64,000 bases of DNA from positions 806,001 through 870,000 of the forward strand of contig NZ_CAKMMP010000001.1 of the NCBI RefSeq assembly GCF_927798175.1, given 5' to 3'. Both the position numbers and the translations under genes were made by a program. Every line of letters begins with the position of its first letter. Position 1 is the stretch's first letter. Below are positions 1 through 8,125 of the stretch, piece by piece. Below the pieces are notes generated by a model. It searched no databases, was not told where the DNA came from, and saw only the letters and a program-made list of their open reading frames with translations. The DNA comes from Paenibacillus sp. JJ-223 (GTDB lineage: Bacteria; Bacillota; Bacilli; Paenibacillales; Paenibacillaceae).

Positions 1-433
1 TGATCAATTGATTGAGCTTGGAGTAATCAATCCAATGAAATCGCAGAGAGTGCGAAAACTGTTTGAGAATTTGAAAAAAGAAACGTTCCGCTTCGGTTTA
101 ATTCATGGAGATATTTCATTGAAGAATACGATCGTCAATCAGACGGGACAAGTAATATTATTGGATTGGGGTAATGCAGAAGTAAGAACGGTGCCGCATG
201 GAGAAATTATTTGGCTGATGCGGTGCCATATCCTAGACGGAAATCCGAATATAGAAGAATTCAAAGCATTTCTAGACGGGTACGGAATAAGTGAAGAAAA
301 CCTGACTGATATGAGACATTTGCTGCTATTAAGCGCGTTTGATAACCTCAGATGGGCCATTGATCGAAATCCGGACCTGATCGAATCCTATGCTGCGTTC
401 GCTAAAAAAGTTGTTGATATGATTATGGACTAG
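1..433 (+). CDS. Phosphotransferase (APH/choline kinase-like), 5' truncated by the window
   Basis: This is the C-terminal part of an aminoglycoside-phosphotransferase/choline-kinase fold protein; such enzymes move the gamma phosphate of ATP to a small-molecule hydroxyl. The catalytic-loop signature HGDISLKN and the metal-binding LLDWGNAE follow each other with normal family spacing. A TTG occurs at base 8, but the frame is open to the window edge and the N-lobe is absent, so the true start lies upstream. A hairpin at 519-557 follows the stop. The substrate cannot be told from this fragment. Confidence 0.75.
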   Translation, partial: DQLIELGVINPMKSQRVRKLFENLKKETFRFGLIHGDISLKNTIVNQTGQVILLDWGNAEVRTVPHGEIIWLMRCHILDGNPNIEEFKAFLDGYGISEENLTDMRHLLLLSAFDNLRWAIDRNPDLIESYAAFAKKVVDMIMD

Positions 434-518
434 CGGAGATTGAGCAATGTTTTTGTATCTCAGTTAAACAAGATGAAGAAAATGATTGAACTAACGGGGA
501 ACAATAGCTCAAGTTCAA

Positions 519-557
519 ACGACGGCAGACGGTCTCAGAACGATCGGTTGCCGTCGT
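519..557 (+). terminator. Hairpin after the phosphotransferase gene
   Basis: ACGACGGCA at 519-527 pairs with TGCCGTCGT at 549-557. No clear T tract follows, so this is a probable but weak terminator. Confidence 0.4.
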
Positions 558-609
558 GAAATAATATGAGTACAATTAAAGCGAAAATTATCAGTAAGGG
601 ATGGTCGAA

Positions 610-1107
610 ATGGTTAATACATCAACTACCGAACTAAAGATGACACGTTATTTTCATGTTAATGCAGATAAATTGTTTGATGCATGGTTGAACTCAGAAA
701 TGATTAAAAAATGGCTTTTTACTTTGGAAACAACAAATAAAGTGACAAAGAACGAACCTCACGTCGGTGGGACATGGGAAATTGTTGATCATCGCGGTGG
801 TAAAGATTACAGAGCGATTGGTGAGTACCTAGAAATTGATCCACCAACTAAATTAGTTTTCACATTTAGGATGCCTCAGTTTAATGACTTAGAGGATAGA
901 ATTACTGTAGAGATTAAACCCCATGAAAAGGGTTGCGAGATGACCTTTACACAGGTGATTATCGTTGCTCATGAAGAAGGTTGGACTTCAGAAGATATCA
1001 AAAAAGCTCTTACAGAATACCATGATGGTTCTGAACAAGGATGGGATTTAATGTTTGAGGGGTTAAAACAATTAGTTGAAACAGGTAAATTAAATGATCC
1101 ATCTTAA
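610..1107 (+). CDS. SRPBCC / AHSA1-domain protein
   Basis: A single START-like SRPBCC domain of the activator-of-Hsp90-homologue-1 type. Members form a helix-grip fold with a hydrophobic pocket; bacterial ones are mostly of unknown ligand. The pattern is typical: VNADKLFDAWLNSEMIKKW at the N-terminus, GGTWEIVDHRGG in the middle, a central PPTKLVFTFR strand, and a C-terminal helix GWDLMFEGLKQLVE. The in-frame ATG at 601 directly abuts AAGGG (596-600); the ATG at 610 sits 9 bases after it and is the better start. The gene stands alone and is followed by a hairpin at 1146-1178. No catalytic role can be assigned. Confidence 0.8.
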   Translation: MVNTSTTELKMTRYFHVNADKLFDAWLNSEMIKKWLFTLETTNKVTKNEPHVGGTWEIVDHRGGKDYRAIGEYLEIDPPTKLVFTFRMPQFNDLEDRITVEIKPHEKGCEMTFTQVIIVAHEEGWTSEDIKKALTEYHDGSEQGWDLMFEGLKQLVETGKLNDPS

Positions 1108-1145
1108 ACTGTTAGCATGAGAGGGCTATAGTTTAATGATGACCA

Positions 1146-1178
1146 GAAGGCAGTTGGCTACAAAAATCGGCTGCCTTC
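1146..1178 (+). terminator. Terminator-like hairpin after the SRPBCC gene
   Basis: GAAGGCAG at 1146-1153 pairs with CTGCCTTC at 1171-1178 across a 17-base loop. The T tract is weak. Confidence 0.4.
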
Positions 1179-1220
1179 GTTGCGCTAGCTGGCAGGATTG
1201 TTTAAGAAGGCTACCGCATT

Positions 1221-1312
1221 GGACAATAACATGTTCCTATTGCCGATTAGACGTGTATCTAATCGGCATCTTGCCCTTTAATTCATTAAACTAACGGACA
1301 GGATAGTTTAAT
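1221..1312. repeat. Dispersed palindromic repeat, copy A
   Basis: GGACAATAACATGTTCC is followed by an inverted pair TGCCGATTAGA...TCTAATCGGCA and then ATTCATTAAACTAACGGACAG. The same succession recurs at 53098 and, in part, at 55611 and 3110. It occupies most of the 1108-1433 gap, which holds no gene. Confidence 0.55.
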
Positions 1313-1373
1313 GATTGGGTTTATAAGGCTGTACTAGATAGTACAATGTATAGTGTACTGTTGAGCTATGAGA

Positions 1374-1413
1374 CCATAACAAAACCACCTTTTCGCAGGT
1401 GGTTTTGTTATGG
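1374..1413. terminator. Bidirectional intrinsic terminator
   Basis: A 16-base perfect stem: 1374-1389 (CCATAACAAAACCACC) pairs with 1398-1413. A-rich and T-rich stem ends suit termination from either side. It lies just downstream of the minus-strand sigma factor gene. Confidence 0.75.
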
Positions 1414-1433
1414 TCAAATCATAGTATCAAAAT

Positions 1434-2672
1434 TTAGCATAGCCTAGATTTTAAATATTGCACCCACATCCCGTGCAGCTCAGCTTCCGATACTTGAAAT
1501 GCGCCTTGAAAATCAGTGGCATCGCGTATGAATTTGTTGAGCGCATCTAAATTGTATGAATGGATGAGGTATTCTACGAGTAAGTGCGAGAATCCATATC
1601 CCCCTATCTTCTCGAAATCCCAGGTATCATTAGTTAATGCTTGAAAGCTAGGGACAGCGTTATTTTGAATCGCTTCGGAGGTGCTATACTGGATATATTC
1701 TTGTGACATTTGTTTGGCTTCATGCCCGCCGAGACCGTGTGTAAGCCATTTCGGTGCCAACGGATTAATATCCTTCACTAACCACATCGTAAACAAGCTT
1801 ATAGTGTGCCGTAGTACCGATTGATACGTATGTTCAGGGCCTGGGTTGAGTGGGGATACGATTTTAATTTTATTGTCTTCATAGGTTCCCATAAACCAAT
1901 TGGGTGCATCCGGCTCGTTTATTGCTTGATGAAAAGTGGGCAGATCCGGATAGATCTCAATAGCGATTTTCTGAGAAGGGCGATGACGATAGGTTGTAAT
2001 AATTCGATCTACATTGCTTTTCAACTCTTCAAATAAGTCATGGTATACCTTGTTCATACCATCATTCTTGGAGGGAGCCTCGCTTTTATCCACAATTGAT
2101 ATCAATTCTTTAATAGACATGATTGTAATGTCACCCCATTCTTTTAATTCTTTTTTTAGTTTGTTTAAGGCACGATAGAGTCTGTTCTTGACTGCGCTTT
2201 CCGGCATCCCGATGATTTTGGATATTTCCAATAAAGTGCAATCGACGAAAAAACGCAATGATATGATTTGCTGATCTAATTCATTCAATCGGGCTAATGC
2301 AGCACTAATATCAAGACGGATATCGACATCTTTAGCAATATCGAGGGATATCGATTGGGACTGAAAATCGATTACTTCGTGCACCATTTCTTTATTTCGT
2401 GATCTCGTACGATACTCGTTTTTCACAATATTTTGCGCGATTTTGAATAGCCAAGTAAATATACTGGAGTTACACTTAAACAAGTGAAATTTTTCCATTG
2501 CTTTTAAAAAAGCTTGTTGCGTTAAGTCATCGGCAGTTGCCGAATTTGTCTTTACTGCAATATAATTTCGAATTCTATCTCGATATTGATTATAAATGGC
2601 TTCGAAATGCTGGATGTGCTCCTGCTTCTCCGGAAGAGCAGGGATTTTCTTTTTGTCTTGAGCTCTTGACAC
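1434..2672 (-). CDS. ECF-type sigma factor fused to a degenerate gluzincin (peptidase MA-like) domain
   Basis: Residues about 25-95 form sigma region 2 (TADDLTQQAFLKAMEKF, FTWLFKIAQNIVKNEYR) and about 125-178 form region 4, with helix-turn-helix CTLLEISKIIGMPESAVKNR. An added domain of about 210 residues resembles the peptidase-MA gluzincin fold. At its expected active site, residues 289-293 read HTISL instead of HExxH, and 309-315 read WLTHGLG where active relatives have WLxEGLA, so the zinc site appears lost. ECF sigma factors are usually about 160-200 residues; this one has 412. The start is GTG, with GGAGGAGG at 2681-2688 eight bases upstream. No anti-sigma gene is adjacent, so the extra domain may be a built-in sensor or inhibitor (inference). 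Confidence 0.8.
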   Translation of the reverse strand: MSRAQDKKKIPALPEKQEHIQHFEAIYNQYRDRIRNYIAVKTNSATADDLTQQAFLKAMEKFHLFKCNSSIFTWLFKIAQNIVKNEYRTRSRNKEMVHEVIDFQSQSISLDIAKDVDIRLDISAALARLNELDQQIISLRFFVDCTLLEISKIIGMPESAVKNRLYRALNKLKKELKEWGDITIMSIKELISIVDKSEAPSKNDGMNKVYHDLFEELKSNVDRIITTYRHRPSQKIAIEIYPDLPTFHQAINEPDAPNWFMGTYEDNKIKIVSPLNPGPEHTYQSVLRHTISLFTMWLVKDINPLAPKWLTHGLGGHEAKQMSQEYIQYSTSEAIQNNAVPSFQALTNDTWDFEKIGGYGFSHLLVEYLIHSYNLDALNKFIRDATDFQGAFQVSEAELHGMWVQYLKSRLC

Positions 2673-2836
2673 CAGTAGTACCTCCTCCTGAACTTACAAT
2701 TCATTAGACACCGAAGAGAGGTAAAAAGCCACATCATTTTAAAATAATTTTACACGACGCCACTCCACTTTTTTTAAACCCCGAAAAAGCAAAGCGTAAA
2801 GGCAATTCAGTATGTGGTATTAAGTGAGGATTACCA

Positions 2837-2923
2837 ATGGAGAAAGAGATTCAGGAGCTTAAAAAACATATTGGCTTTCTGGAAAAGCAAGCTCAGAACA
2901 AACAACTTCAGTCATCTAATTAA
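2837..2923 (+). CDS. 28-residue ORF, coiled-coil-like microprotein (tentative)
   Basis: ATG at 2837 is preceded by GTGAGGA at 2824-2830. The peptide starts MEKEIQELKKHIGFLEKQ and is charged, with hydrophobic residues spaced like a short amphipathic helix or coiled coil. It could be a real microprotein or the remnant of a longer gene. Nothing else in the window resembles it. Confidence 0.3.
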   Translation: MEKEIQELKKHIGFLEKQAQNKQLQSSN

Positions 2924-3400
2924 TCGGCTAATCTCTTGGGGGTGGAAGTCCATAGAACTGGTGCAAGTTAGGAACTTTTCCATGTCGTAGAAACTCCGTC
3001 TTCTTCTTAATCTTCTTTCATCACCAGTTTTAACCACAAAATGTAATGGAAGCTGTTCCCAACCCGATCTTATCGCTAAGTCATAGCTCCTGTTGATTAG
3101 TTATCGCAAGTTCTTGTCCCGAGCCAAGGAAATGAACTTGTAGCGATTACCGGAATGGCAAGAACATCGTCCGATTGCCGATTAGATGAGTACTTAAGTA
3201 AAAGTACATAAGTCTTTATAAGTACCAAATAATAACATTCATTGATTAAATACTAATAAATTAAAGTTTTTTGTCTCAAACTCTCATTAAAACAGGTAAT
3301 TATCTGGATAAACTTATTGAGCGAGTAAAAAATGAAATAATTATTGCTTCTCACTTGTGTATGCGATATATTGCATATAAGAATAATTATAATGAGGATG
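2924..3400. other. Gene-poor intergenic stretch before the GntR regulator
   Basis: No convincing gene is seen. Positions 3110-3190 carry palindromic repeat copy D. The segment 3200-3390 is AT-rich and probably contains the promoter of the GntR-ilvD pair, but no clean -35/-10 could be fixed. Overlapping reading frames here show no recognisable protein. Confidence 0.4.
3110..3190. repeat. Dispersed palindromic repeat, copy D
   Basis: GTTCTTGTCC at 3110-3119 opposes GGCAAGAACATCGTCC further on, followed by GATTGCCGATTAGATGAG. This matches the cores of the copies at 1221, 12752 and 55582. Confidence 0.5.
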
Positions 3401-3407
3401 AAAAACA

Positions 3408-4073
3408 ATGCCAATTCCTAAAGATTTTTCCTTACCCGTCCGTATGTCCGCAAAAGAAAGAGCGTTTTCACAGATTCAACGATGGATTATTGATGGAACA
3501 CTGCAACCAGGTGAAAAACTTATTGATGCGGAAATGGCTGAATCGCTTGGAGTCAGCCGGACACCGATTCGGGAGGCATTTCAGTTACTCGAAGTTCAAG
3601 GCCTCGTGTCTATGCATCCAGGAAAAGAAACAAGAGTAACAAATATTGAGAAAAACGATATTTTTAAGATGTATTCAACCATGGCTGCTCTTCAGGCCTT
3701 GGCTGCTGAAATCACCGCCAAAATTATTGTTCCAGAACAGATCGAGAAACTAAGATCTATAAATTTGGAATTTGCAAGTTCCATTAAAAATGGACAAGTC
3801 TATCAGGCTATGGAGGTGGATGAGCAATTTCATAATTATATCGTGGAGCTCTCAGATAATCCTTATGTGGCCACATTTAATGCCTCTCTCCAGATTCACA
3901 TCAGGCGATTTAAATATGTGTTTTTAAAACAACCTATTACGGCTACACTAGCTTCAGTCGAAGAGCATGATTTGATTATTAAAGCTTTTGAAGGCAAAAA
4001 TAGTGATGATGCTCACGGACTAATGAAACAAAATTTTATTCGACCGATGCAGGAACTGAACGAAATACTTTGA
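3408..4073 (+). CDS. GntR family (FadR/FCD subfamily) transcriptional regulator
   Basis: An N-terminal winged helix-turn-helix (residues about 15-80) carries the family hallmark LGVSRTPIREAFQLLEVQGLV. The all-helical C-terminal FCD-type effector domain (about 90-215) includes the metal-ligand-like pattern DEQFHNYI and a later H in EEHDLII. These regulators usually bind organic or sugar acids. The length, 221 residues, is normal. Its stop is 17 bases before ilvD on the same strand, so the two are probably co-transcribed and it may control the dehydratase. ATG at 3408 follows a GAGGA sequence. Confidence 0.85.
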   Translation: MPIPKDFSLPVRMSAKERAFSQIQRWIIDGTLQPGEKLIDAEMAESLGVSRTPIREAFQLLEVQGLVSMHPGKETRVTNIEKNDIFKMYSTMAALQALAAEITAKIIVPEQIEKLRSINLEFASSIKNGQVYQAMEVDEQFHNYIVELSDNPYVATFNASLQIHIRRFKYVFLKQPITATLASVEEHDLIIKAFEGKNSDDAHGLMKQNFIRPMQELNEIL

Positions 4074-4090
4074 AATGAGGGGTAAGGGAC

Positions 4091-5782
4091 ATGGAGAATA
4101 AAAAAGATCTTCGTATTCGAAGCAAGGTGATCAGTGAAGGTGCTAACCGGGTACCGAACAGAGCCATGCTGCGTGCAGTTGGTTTTCAGGATGATGATTT
4201 TAAAAAGCCAATGATTGGAATAGCGAGTACGTGGAGTGAGGTAACACCTTGTAATATGCACATCAATGATTTAGCGACGCAAGCCAAGATGGGAGCACGC
4301 GATCATGGCGGTGCTCCATTAATTTTTAATACGATTACCGTTTCTGATGGGATCTCAATGGGGCATGGAGGGATGTTGTTCTCGCTGCCAAGTAGGGAAG
4401 CTATAGCTGATTCGATTGAAATTGTGACTGGGGCGGAGCGTTTTGACGGCATTGTTGCAATCGGTGGTTGTGACAAGAATACGCCTGCATGTTTGATGGC
4501 TATTGGACGGATGAACATTCCTTCCGTTTATGTCTATGGAGGAACCATTCAACCTGGTAATCTCGACGGTAAAAAAGTGGATATCGTTTCAGCTTTTGAA
4601 GCAGTTGGTCAATATCAAGATGGAAAAATGACAGATGAACAGCTGCATAAGGTCGAATGTAGTGTTTGCCCGGGTTCAGGGGCTTGCGGGGGCATGTATA
4701 CCGCTAATACGATGGCCGCAGCTGCAGAAGCAATGGGTATGTGTTTGCCTGGTTCTTCTTCAACATCAGCGATCTCAGCGGATAAAGCATTGGAATGCGA
4801 AGCAGCCGGTAAGCAGGTCATTTCACTTCTTGAACAGGAAATCTACCCAAGAGACATTATGACGAAGAAAGCATTTGAGAATGCGATCACCGTTGTTATG
4901 GCTCTAGGGGGATCAACCAACGCATTTCTCCATCTGCTAGCTATTGCGCACTCCGTAGAAGTGGATTTAACCTTGGATGATTTTGAGCGAATTCGCTTGC
5001 GTGTTCCTCATCTGGCAGATCTGAAGCCAAGTGGCCAATATGTGATGCAGGATTTGAATGATATTGGCGGTGTTTCAGGGGTAATGAAGCTATTGCTCGC
5101 TGAGGGATTACTTCATGGGGATTGCCTCACGGTAACTGGTAAAACGTTGGCGGAGAATTTAGCGGAAGCTGCTCCACTTCAGAATAATCAAGAGATTATA
5201 CGACCACTCGATAATCCGCTTAAGCCAGATGGACCACTGGTTGTGCTTCGAGGAAACCTCGCTCCTGAAGGCGCTGTTGCCAAAATGTCAGGCATGAAGA
5301 TACAGCAGTTTTCCGGCCCGACAAAGGTGTACGATAGCGAAGATGAAGCGACAGAAGCGATCATGAACGATGAAATTCAAGAAGGGGACGTATTGGTCAT
5401 ACGCTATTGTGGTCCGAAGGGTGGACCAGGTATGCCTGAGATGCTTTCCGTTACAGCACTAATTGTAGGAAAAGGTCTCGGTGGGAAAGTTGCTCTCATA
5501 ACAGATGGTAGATTCTCTGGTGGTTCGCATGGATTTGTAGTCGGCCATGTATCACCTGAAGCACAAGTAGGCGGGCCGATCTCTTTGCTCCAAAATGGAG
5601 ATATTATTACCATTAACAGTGACATTCAGGAAATTAAGGTTGAGGTGTCAGAAGAAGAGTTAGCCGCTCGAGCGCAAGCGTGGGTACAACCTCCACTGAA
5701 AGTAAAATCCGGTGTACTCGGCAAATATGCCAAATTAGTTTCCTCTGCTTCAAAAGGTGCAGTAACAGATTTGATGGAATAG
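4091..5782 (+). CDS. ilvD: Dihydroxy-acid dehydratase (IlvD/Edd family)
   Basis: IlvD removes water from 2,3-dihydroxy-3-methyl acids to give branched-chain 2-oxo acids in valine, leucine and isoleucine synthesis, using a 2Fe-2S cluster in the cytoplasm. Cluster cysteines are visible at about C54 (VTPCNMH), C127 (GGCDKNTP) and C199 ([10 protein letters not shown]). The C-terminal half holds [11 protein letters not shown] and [15 protein letters not shown]. Length 563 matches the family. ATG 4091 follows AGGGGTAAGGG. It sits alone, without other ilv genes and behind a FadR-type regulator, so a catabolic sugar-acid dehydratase of the same family is an alternative. A strong terminator follows at 5797-5835. 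Confidence 0.85.
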   Translation: MENKKDLRIRSKVISEGANRVPNRAMLRAVGFQDDDFKKPMIGIASTWSEVTPCNMHINDLATQAKMGARDHGGAPLIFNTITVSDGISMGHGGMLFSLPSREAIADSIEIVTGAERFDGIVAIGGCDKNTPACLMAIGRMNIPSVYVYGGTIQPGNLDGKKVDIVSAFEAVGQYQDGKMTDEQLHKVECSVCPGSGACGGMYTANTMAAAAEAMGMCLPGSSSTSAISADKALECEAAGKQVISLLEQEIYPRDIMTKKAFENAITVVMALGGSTNAFLHLLAIAHSVEVDLTLDDFERIRLRVPHLADLKPSGQYVMQDLNDIGGVSGVMKLLLAEGLLHGDCLTVTGKTLAENLAEAAPLQNNQEIIRPLDNPLKPDGPLVVLRGNLAPEGAVAKMSGMKIQQFSGPTKVYDSEDEATEAIMNDEIQEGDVLVIRYCGPKGGPGMPEMLSVTALIVGKGLGGKVALITDGRFSGGSHGFVVGHVSPEAQVGGPISLLQNGDIITINSDIQEIKVEVSEEELAARAQAWVQPPLKVKSGVLGKYAKLVSSASKGAVTDLME

Positions 5783-5796
5783 ACAATTTTAAACCC

Positions 5797-5835
5797 CCGT
5801 TAATTTCATCATTTGAAAATTAACGGTTTTTTTTT
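5797..5835 (+). terminator. Intrinsic terminator of ilvD
   Basis: CCGTTAATTT at 5797 pairs with AAATTAACGG ending at 5826, followed by nine T residues. This is a classic rho-independent terminator. Confidence 0.85.
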
Positions 5836-5849
5836 GTAATACATGCTTT

Positions 5850-6221
5850 TGGGGGCTCACTACGGAGACGGGGTTAAAGATTCTACTGGCAACTATTACA
5901 CAACCAATTATCCTGAACAAATACAGCAAGTTATTCGAATGCGGAAAAAGAAGCTCTTGCAGATTACGGTATCAGTACGTGGAAGGATTTATTCCCTTTT
6001 GAGGAAGAGTTCCCTGTTAAGGAGTGGGGAGCTGCCTATAACATACCGATTCCTTCGGATAGCGGTGATTACAATGTCATTTTCAGAAAACACAGGATAT
6101 GATCCACAAACGGATTGCCGAAGCAATCACGGCCTCGCCGAGCGCATTTGATGACATCTATGATGGGATGCTTGATGAGATTGATCAGGCGATAGTCGAA
6201 TCAGTTTTAGAGTTGGAATAA
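5850..6221 (+). pseudogene. C-terminal remnant of a LipO/YtcQ-like extracellular solute-binding protein
   Basis: Several frames read in turn give a colinear protein tail: HYGDGVKDSTGNYYTTNYPE, then after a shift YSNAEKEALADYGISTWKDL and EEFPVKEWGAAYNIPIPSDS, then after another shift IAEAITASPSAFDDIYDGML, ending in a TAA at 6219-6221. This resembles the C-terminus of Paenibacillus sugar-type ABC binding proteins. The N-terminal three quarters are missing and at least two frameshifts are present, so it is a dead remnant. A terminator at 6295-6323 is probably left from the ancestral gene. Confidence 0.7.
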
Positions 6222-6294
6222 AATATGTTAGAAATACTACTCCCCCTTGATTTAGCGGAACGAAAGTTCCATAAAAGAGAAGTTAAATCCAAAG

Positions 6295-6323
6295 AAACCA
6301 CTCCATTTTCAGGAGTGGTTTTT
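6295..6323 (+). terminator. Intrinsic terminator after the binding-protein remnant
   Basis: AAACCACTCC at 6295-6304 pairs with GGAGTGGTTT at 6312-6321, followed by TTG. Confidence 0.65.
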
Positions 6324-6798
6324 GTATATATTGTGGTCGAACTGTACTTTGTGTTTGGATACATTGTCACATCCCACGGAGGGAAGAGGTCTTCGTGAAT
6401 GGAGGAGACTCCCCGAAGCTGAGAAAGAACAGTGTCAGAAGTGTCGATACTTACAGCGAACATGCTTTTGACGGCATTTTCGCTTTTTCACTATTCTTGG
6501 TCAATGATGTTTCCCAGCGTTGACCTGTAATAACATAAAGACAACCGATGGGCGTGTTGTTGTGGCGAGAAACTAGAGCGAACTGCCATCCTTTTCACAA
6601 CAGCTCCACCATTCATCTGGACCATTCATGACCGTTATGCTCGGAGATTTATTAGTATTCGCGTAGAAATTCGCGTTGCAAGGGGCACGACCAAATTGGT
6701 AGTGAGTCTTAAAATAACTGGGCAGACAATCATGAACAACATCGCTGGTAAAACCAATCAATATGCCCAATTCATCTATCGCCGCAACGTTTGTCATG
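6324..6798. other. Unexplained intergenic stretch
   Basis: No supported gene. A minus-strand frame (6573-6866) overlaps the end of the GntR-LacI regulator and yields a cysteine- and tryptophan-containing peptide that I do not recognise; it has no clear ribosome site. The stretch may hold decayed DNA. Confidence 0.35.
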
Positions 6799-7881
6799 TC
6801 ATGGGAAGATGAGTTGTACGGGAATGACGGCGTTCTTAGGAGAATAAACATCTTCCATTTGTTCACGTAACAGCTTTACGGCTGTTCGTGCCATTTCCTG
6901 TTCATCCTGCTGCACATAAGCTACGCCTGAAAGATGTGGATTATCGAAAGATAGCAAATCGATATTTGAGTGATCGTTCAGACGACTTATAGCAGCCGAT
7001 GTAAGACGTGCAGTTTCTTCAGTCAAGGAGAAGACTGCCGAAATTCCACTGTGGTCCTGCAAGAAGTCGCATACATAGTCCAATGCTTGCTCTCCGCGGA
7101 GAATGTCGAGAGGGATGTGACACCACAAGCTCTTGTCGATCGAGATGCCTTGATCTGTGTAAGCCTGCTCGAAGCCGAGCGTGCGATCCTCGACGGCTGT
7201 ATTGGCATTTTCAGGTGAGATGAGCGCAATCTGCTGATGACCCTTGGATAACAAATGGGAGACCGCCTTGTATGCACCGCCGTAATTGTCGGATGTAATG
7301 GTGTACGTCTCAATGTTGCGCAGATAGCGGTCGATGAACACGCACGGGAATTTATCGAGCGACAGACGCAGTAATGATTCGTTGTACTTCTCATCTTCGG
7401 TTGGAAAAACGATCAGGCCCTTCACACCGAGCTCCGTTAGTGTATGAATGACGTTTGATTCGATAGAGGAGGACTCGCGCGTGATGCTTAGTACCATGCT
7501 GAGACCGGCTTCTTGCAGAAAGTGTTCCGTGTAGTCAACGAGCTTTTGAATGACACGGGTTCTCATCGTCGGAATGATGAAGCCGATGAGCGGCATGGAG
7601 GACGCGCTGCGTGAGTATGGTGGAGAATTGATGCTAGAAACAACAAGACTAGAAGAGACGAATGAGCCTTTGCCTTGTACGCGTATAATTAATCCTTCGT
7701 CAGCTAGTAGGGTTAGGGCGTTCCTGACGGTAATTTTACTTACTCTGAATTCGTCCATTAGTTCTTGCTCAGAAGGAATGCGGTCCGTTGGCCGAAGCTG
7801 CCCTGATTTAATTTTCTGTATAATATCTTCTCGAATTTGTTTGTAGAGCGCCAGCTTTTTCAAAAAGTTGCATCTCCCCAT
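6799..7881 (-). CDS. GntR-type DNA-binding / LacI-type sensor regulator (AraR-like)
   Basis: A GntR winged helix (residues about 10-75: YKQIREDIIQKIKSGQL, RIPSEQELMDEFRVSKITVR) is fused to a LacI/periplasmic-binding effector domain (about 90-355; GLIVFP, CVFIDRYL, VSHLLSKGHQQIALISPE, DLLSFDNP). This architecture is that of AraR, the arabinose repressor. It is divergent from a sugar ABC transporter and GH43 enzyme and probably represses them. The ATG at 7881 has no clear ribosome site; the TTG at 7863 follows ATGGGGAG by ten bases and may be the true start. A 16-base palindrome at 7897-7912 is a likely operator. The ligand is inferred from the neighbours only. Confidence 0.85.
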   Translation of the reverse strand: MGRCNFLKKLALYKQIREDIIQKIKSGQLRPTDRIPSEQELMDEFRVSKITVRNALTLLADEGLIIRVQGKGSFVSSSLVVSSINSPPYSRSASSMPLIGFIIPTMRTRVIQKLVDYTEHFLQEAGLSMVLSITRESSSIESNVIHTLTELGVKGLIVFPTEDEKYNESLLRLSLDKFPCVFIDRYLRNIETYTITSDNYGGAYKAVSHLLSKGHQQIALISPENANTAVEDRTLGFEQAYTDQGISIDKSLWCHIPLDILRGEQALDYVCDFLQDHSGISAVFSLTEETARLTSAAISRLNDHSNIDLLSFDNPHLSGVAYVQQDEQEMARTAVKLLREQMEDVYSPKNAVIPVQLIFP

Positions 7882-7896
7882 AAACTTTATGATTTT

Positions 7897-7961
7897 ATAA
7901 TCAATTGGTTATATAAAGCATATTTCATCTATATTATAATACGGCATGTAAAGCGCTTACA
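7897..7961. promoter_or_regulatory. Divergent control region: palindromic operator, -10 box and cre-like site
   Basis: ATAATCAATTGGTTAT at 7897-7912 is a palindrome with one mismatch, suited to the GntR-LacI dimer. TATAAT at 7935-7940 is a good -10 box for the transporter operon. TGTAAAGCGCTTACA at 7947-7961 resembles a CcpA cre site, though one base longer than the usual 14-base core. Together these suggest substrate induction plus carbon catabolite repression. Confidence 0.55.
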
Positions 7962-8125
7962 ATATGGAATCTGAAAAATTGTTGCGAAGGGGTCTTTTCT
8001 TTGAACGGTTAGAATTATGTTAAGGATGGTGGTGCCAAGGTAGATTGAACCCGCTTAAATTAACAGAACTAACTAGTCAGCCGACTTTTCAAATGCATAA
8101 CAAAAAAAGAGAGGATGACGAACAA

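Noticed and set aside
2930..3000. GGGGGTGGAAGTCC stretch resembling part of a group II intron or structured RNA
   Set aside because: I could not find the conserved intron domain V or an intron-encoded reverse transcriptase, so there is not enough support.
3271..3639. Plus-strand frame of 122 codons overlapping the GntR gene
   Set aside because: Its second half is the GntR gene in another frame, there is no good ribosome site, and the peptide matches nothing I know; the GntR frame has clear family motifs.
6573..6866. Minus-strand frame of 97 codons overlapping the end of the AraR-like gene
   Set aside because: It overlaps the regulator's last codons, lacks a ribosome site and shows no recognisable domain. 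Kept only as unexplained DNA.
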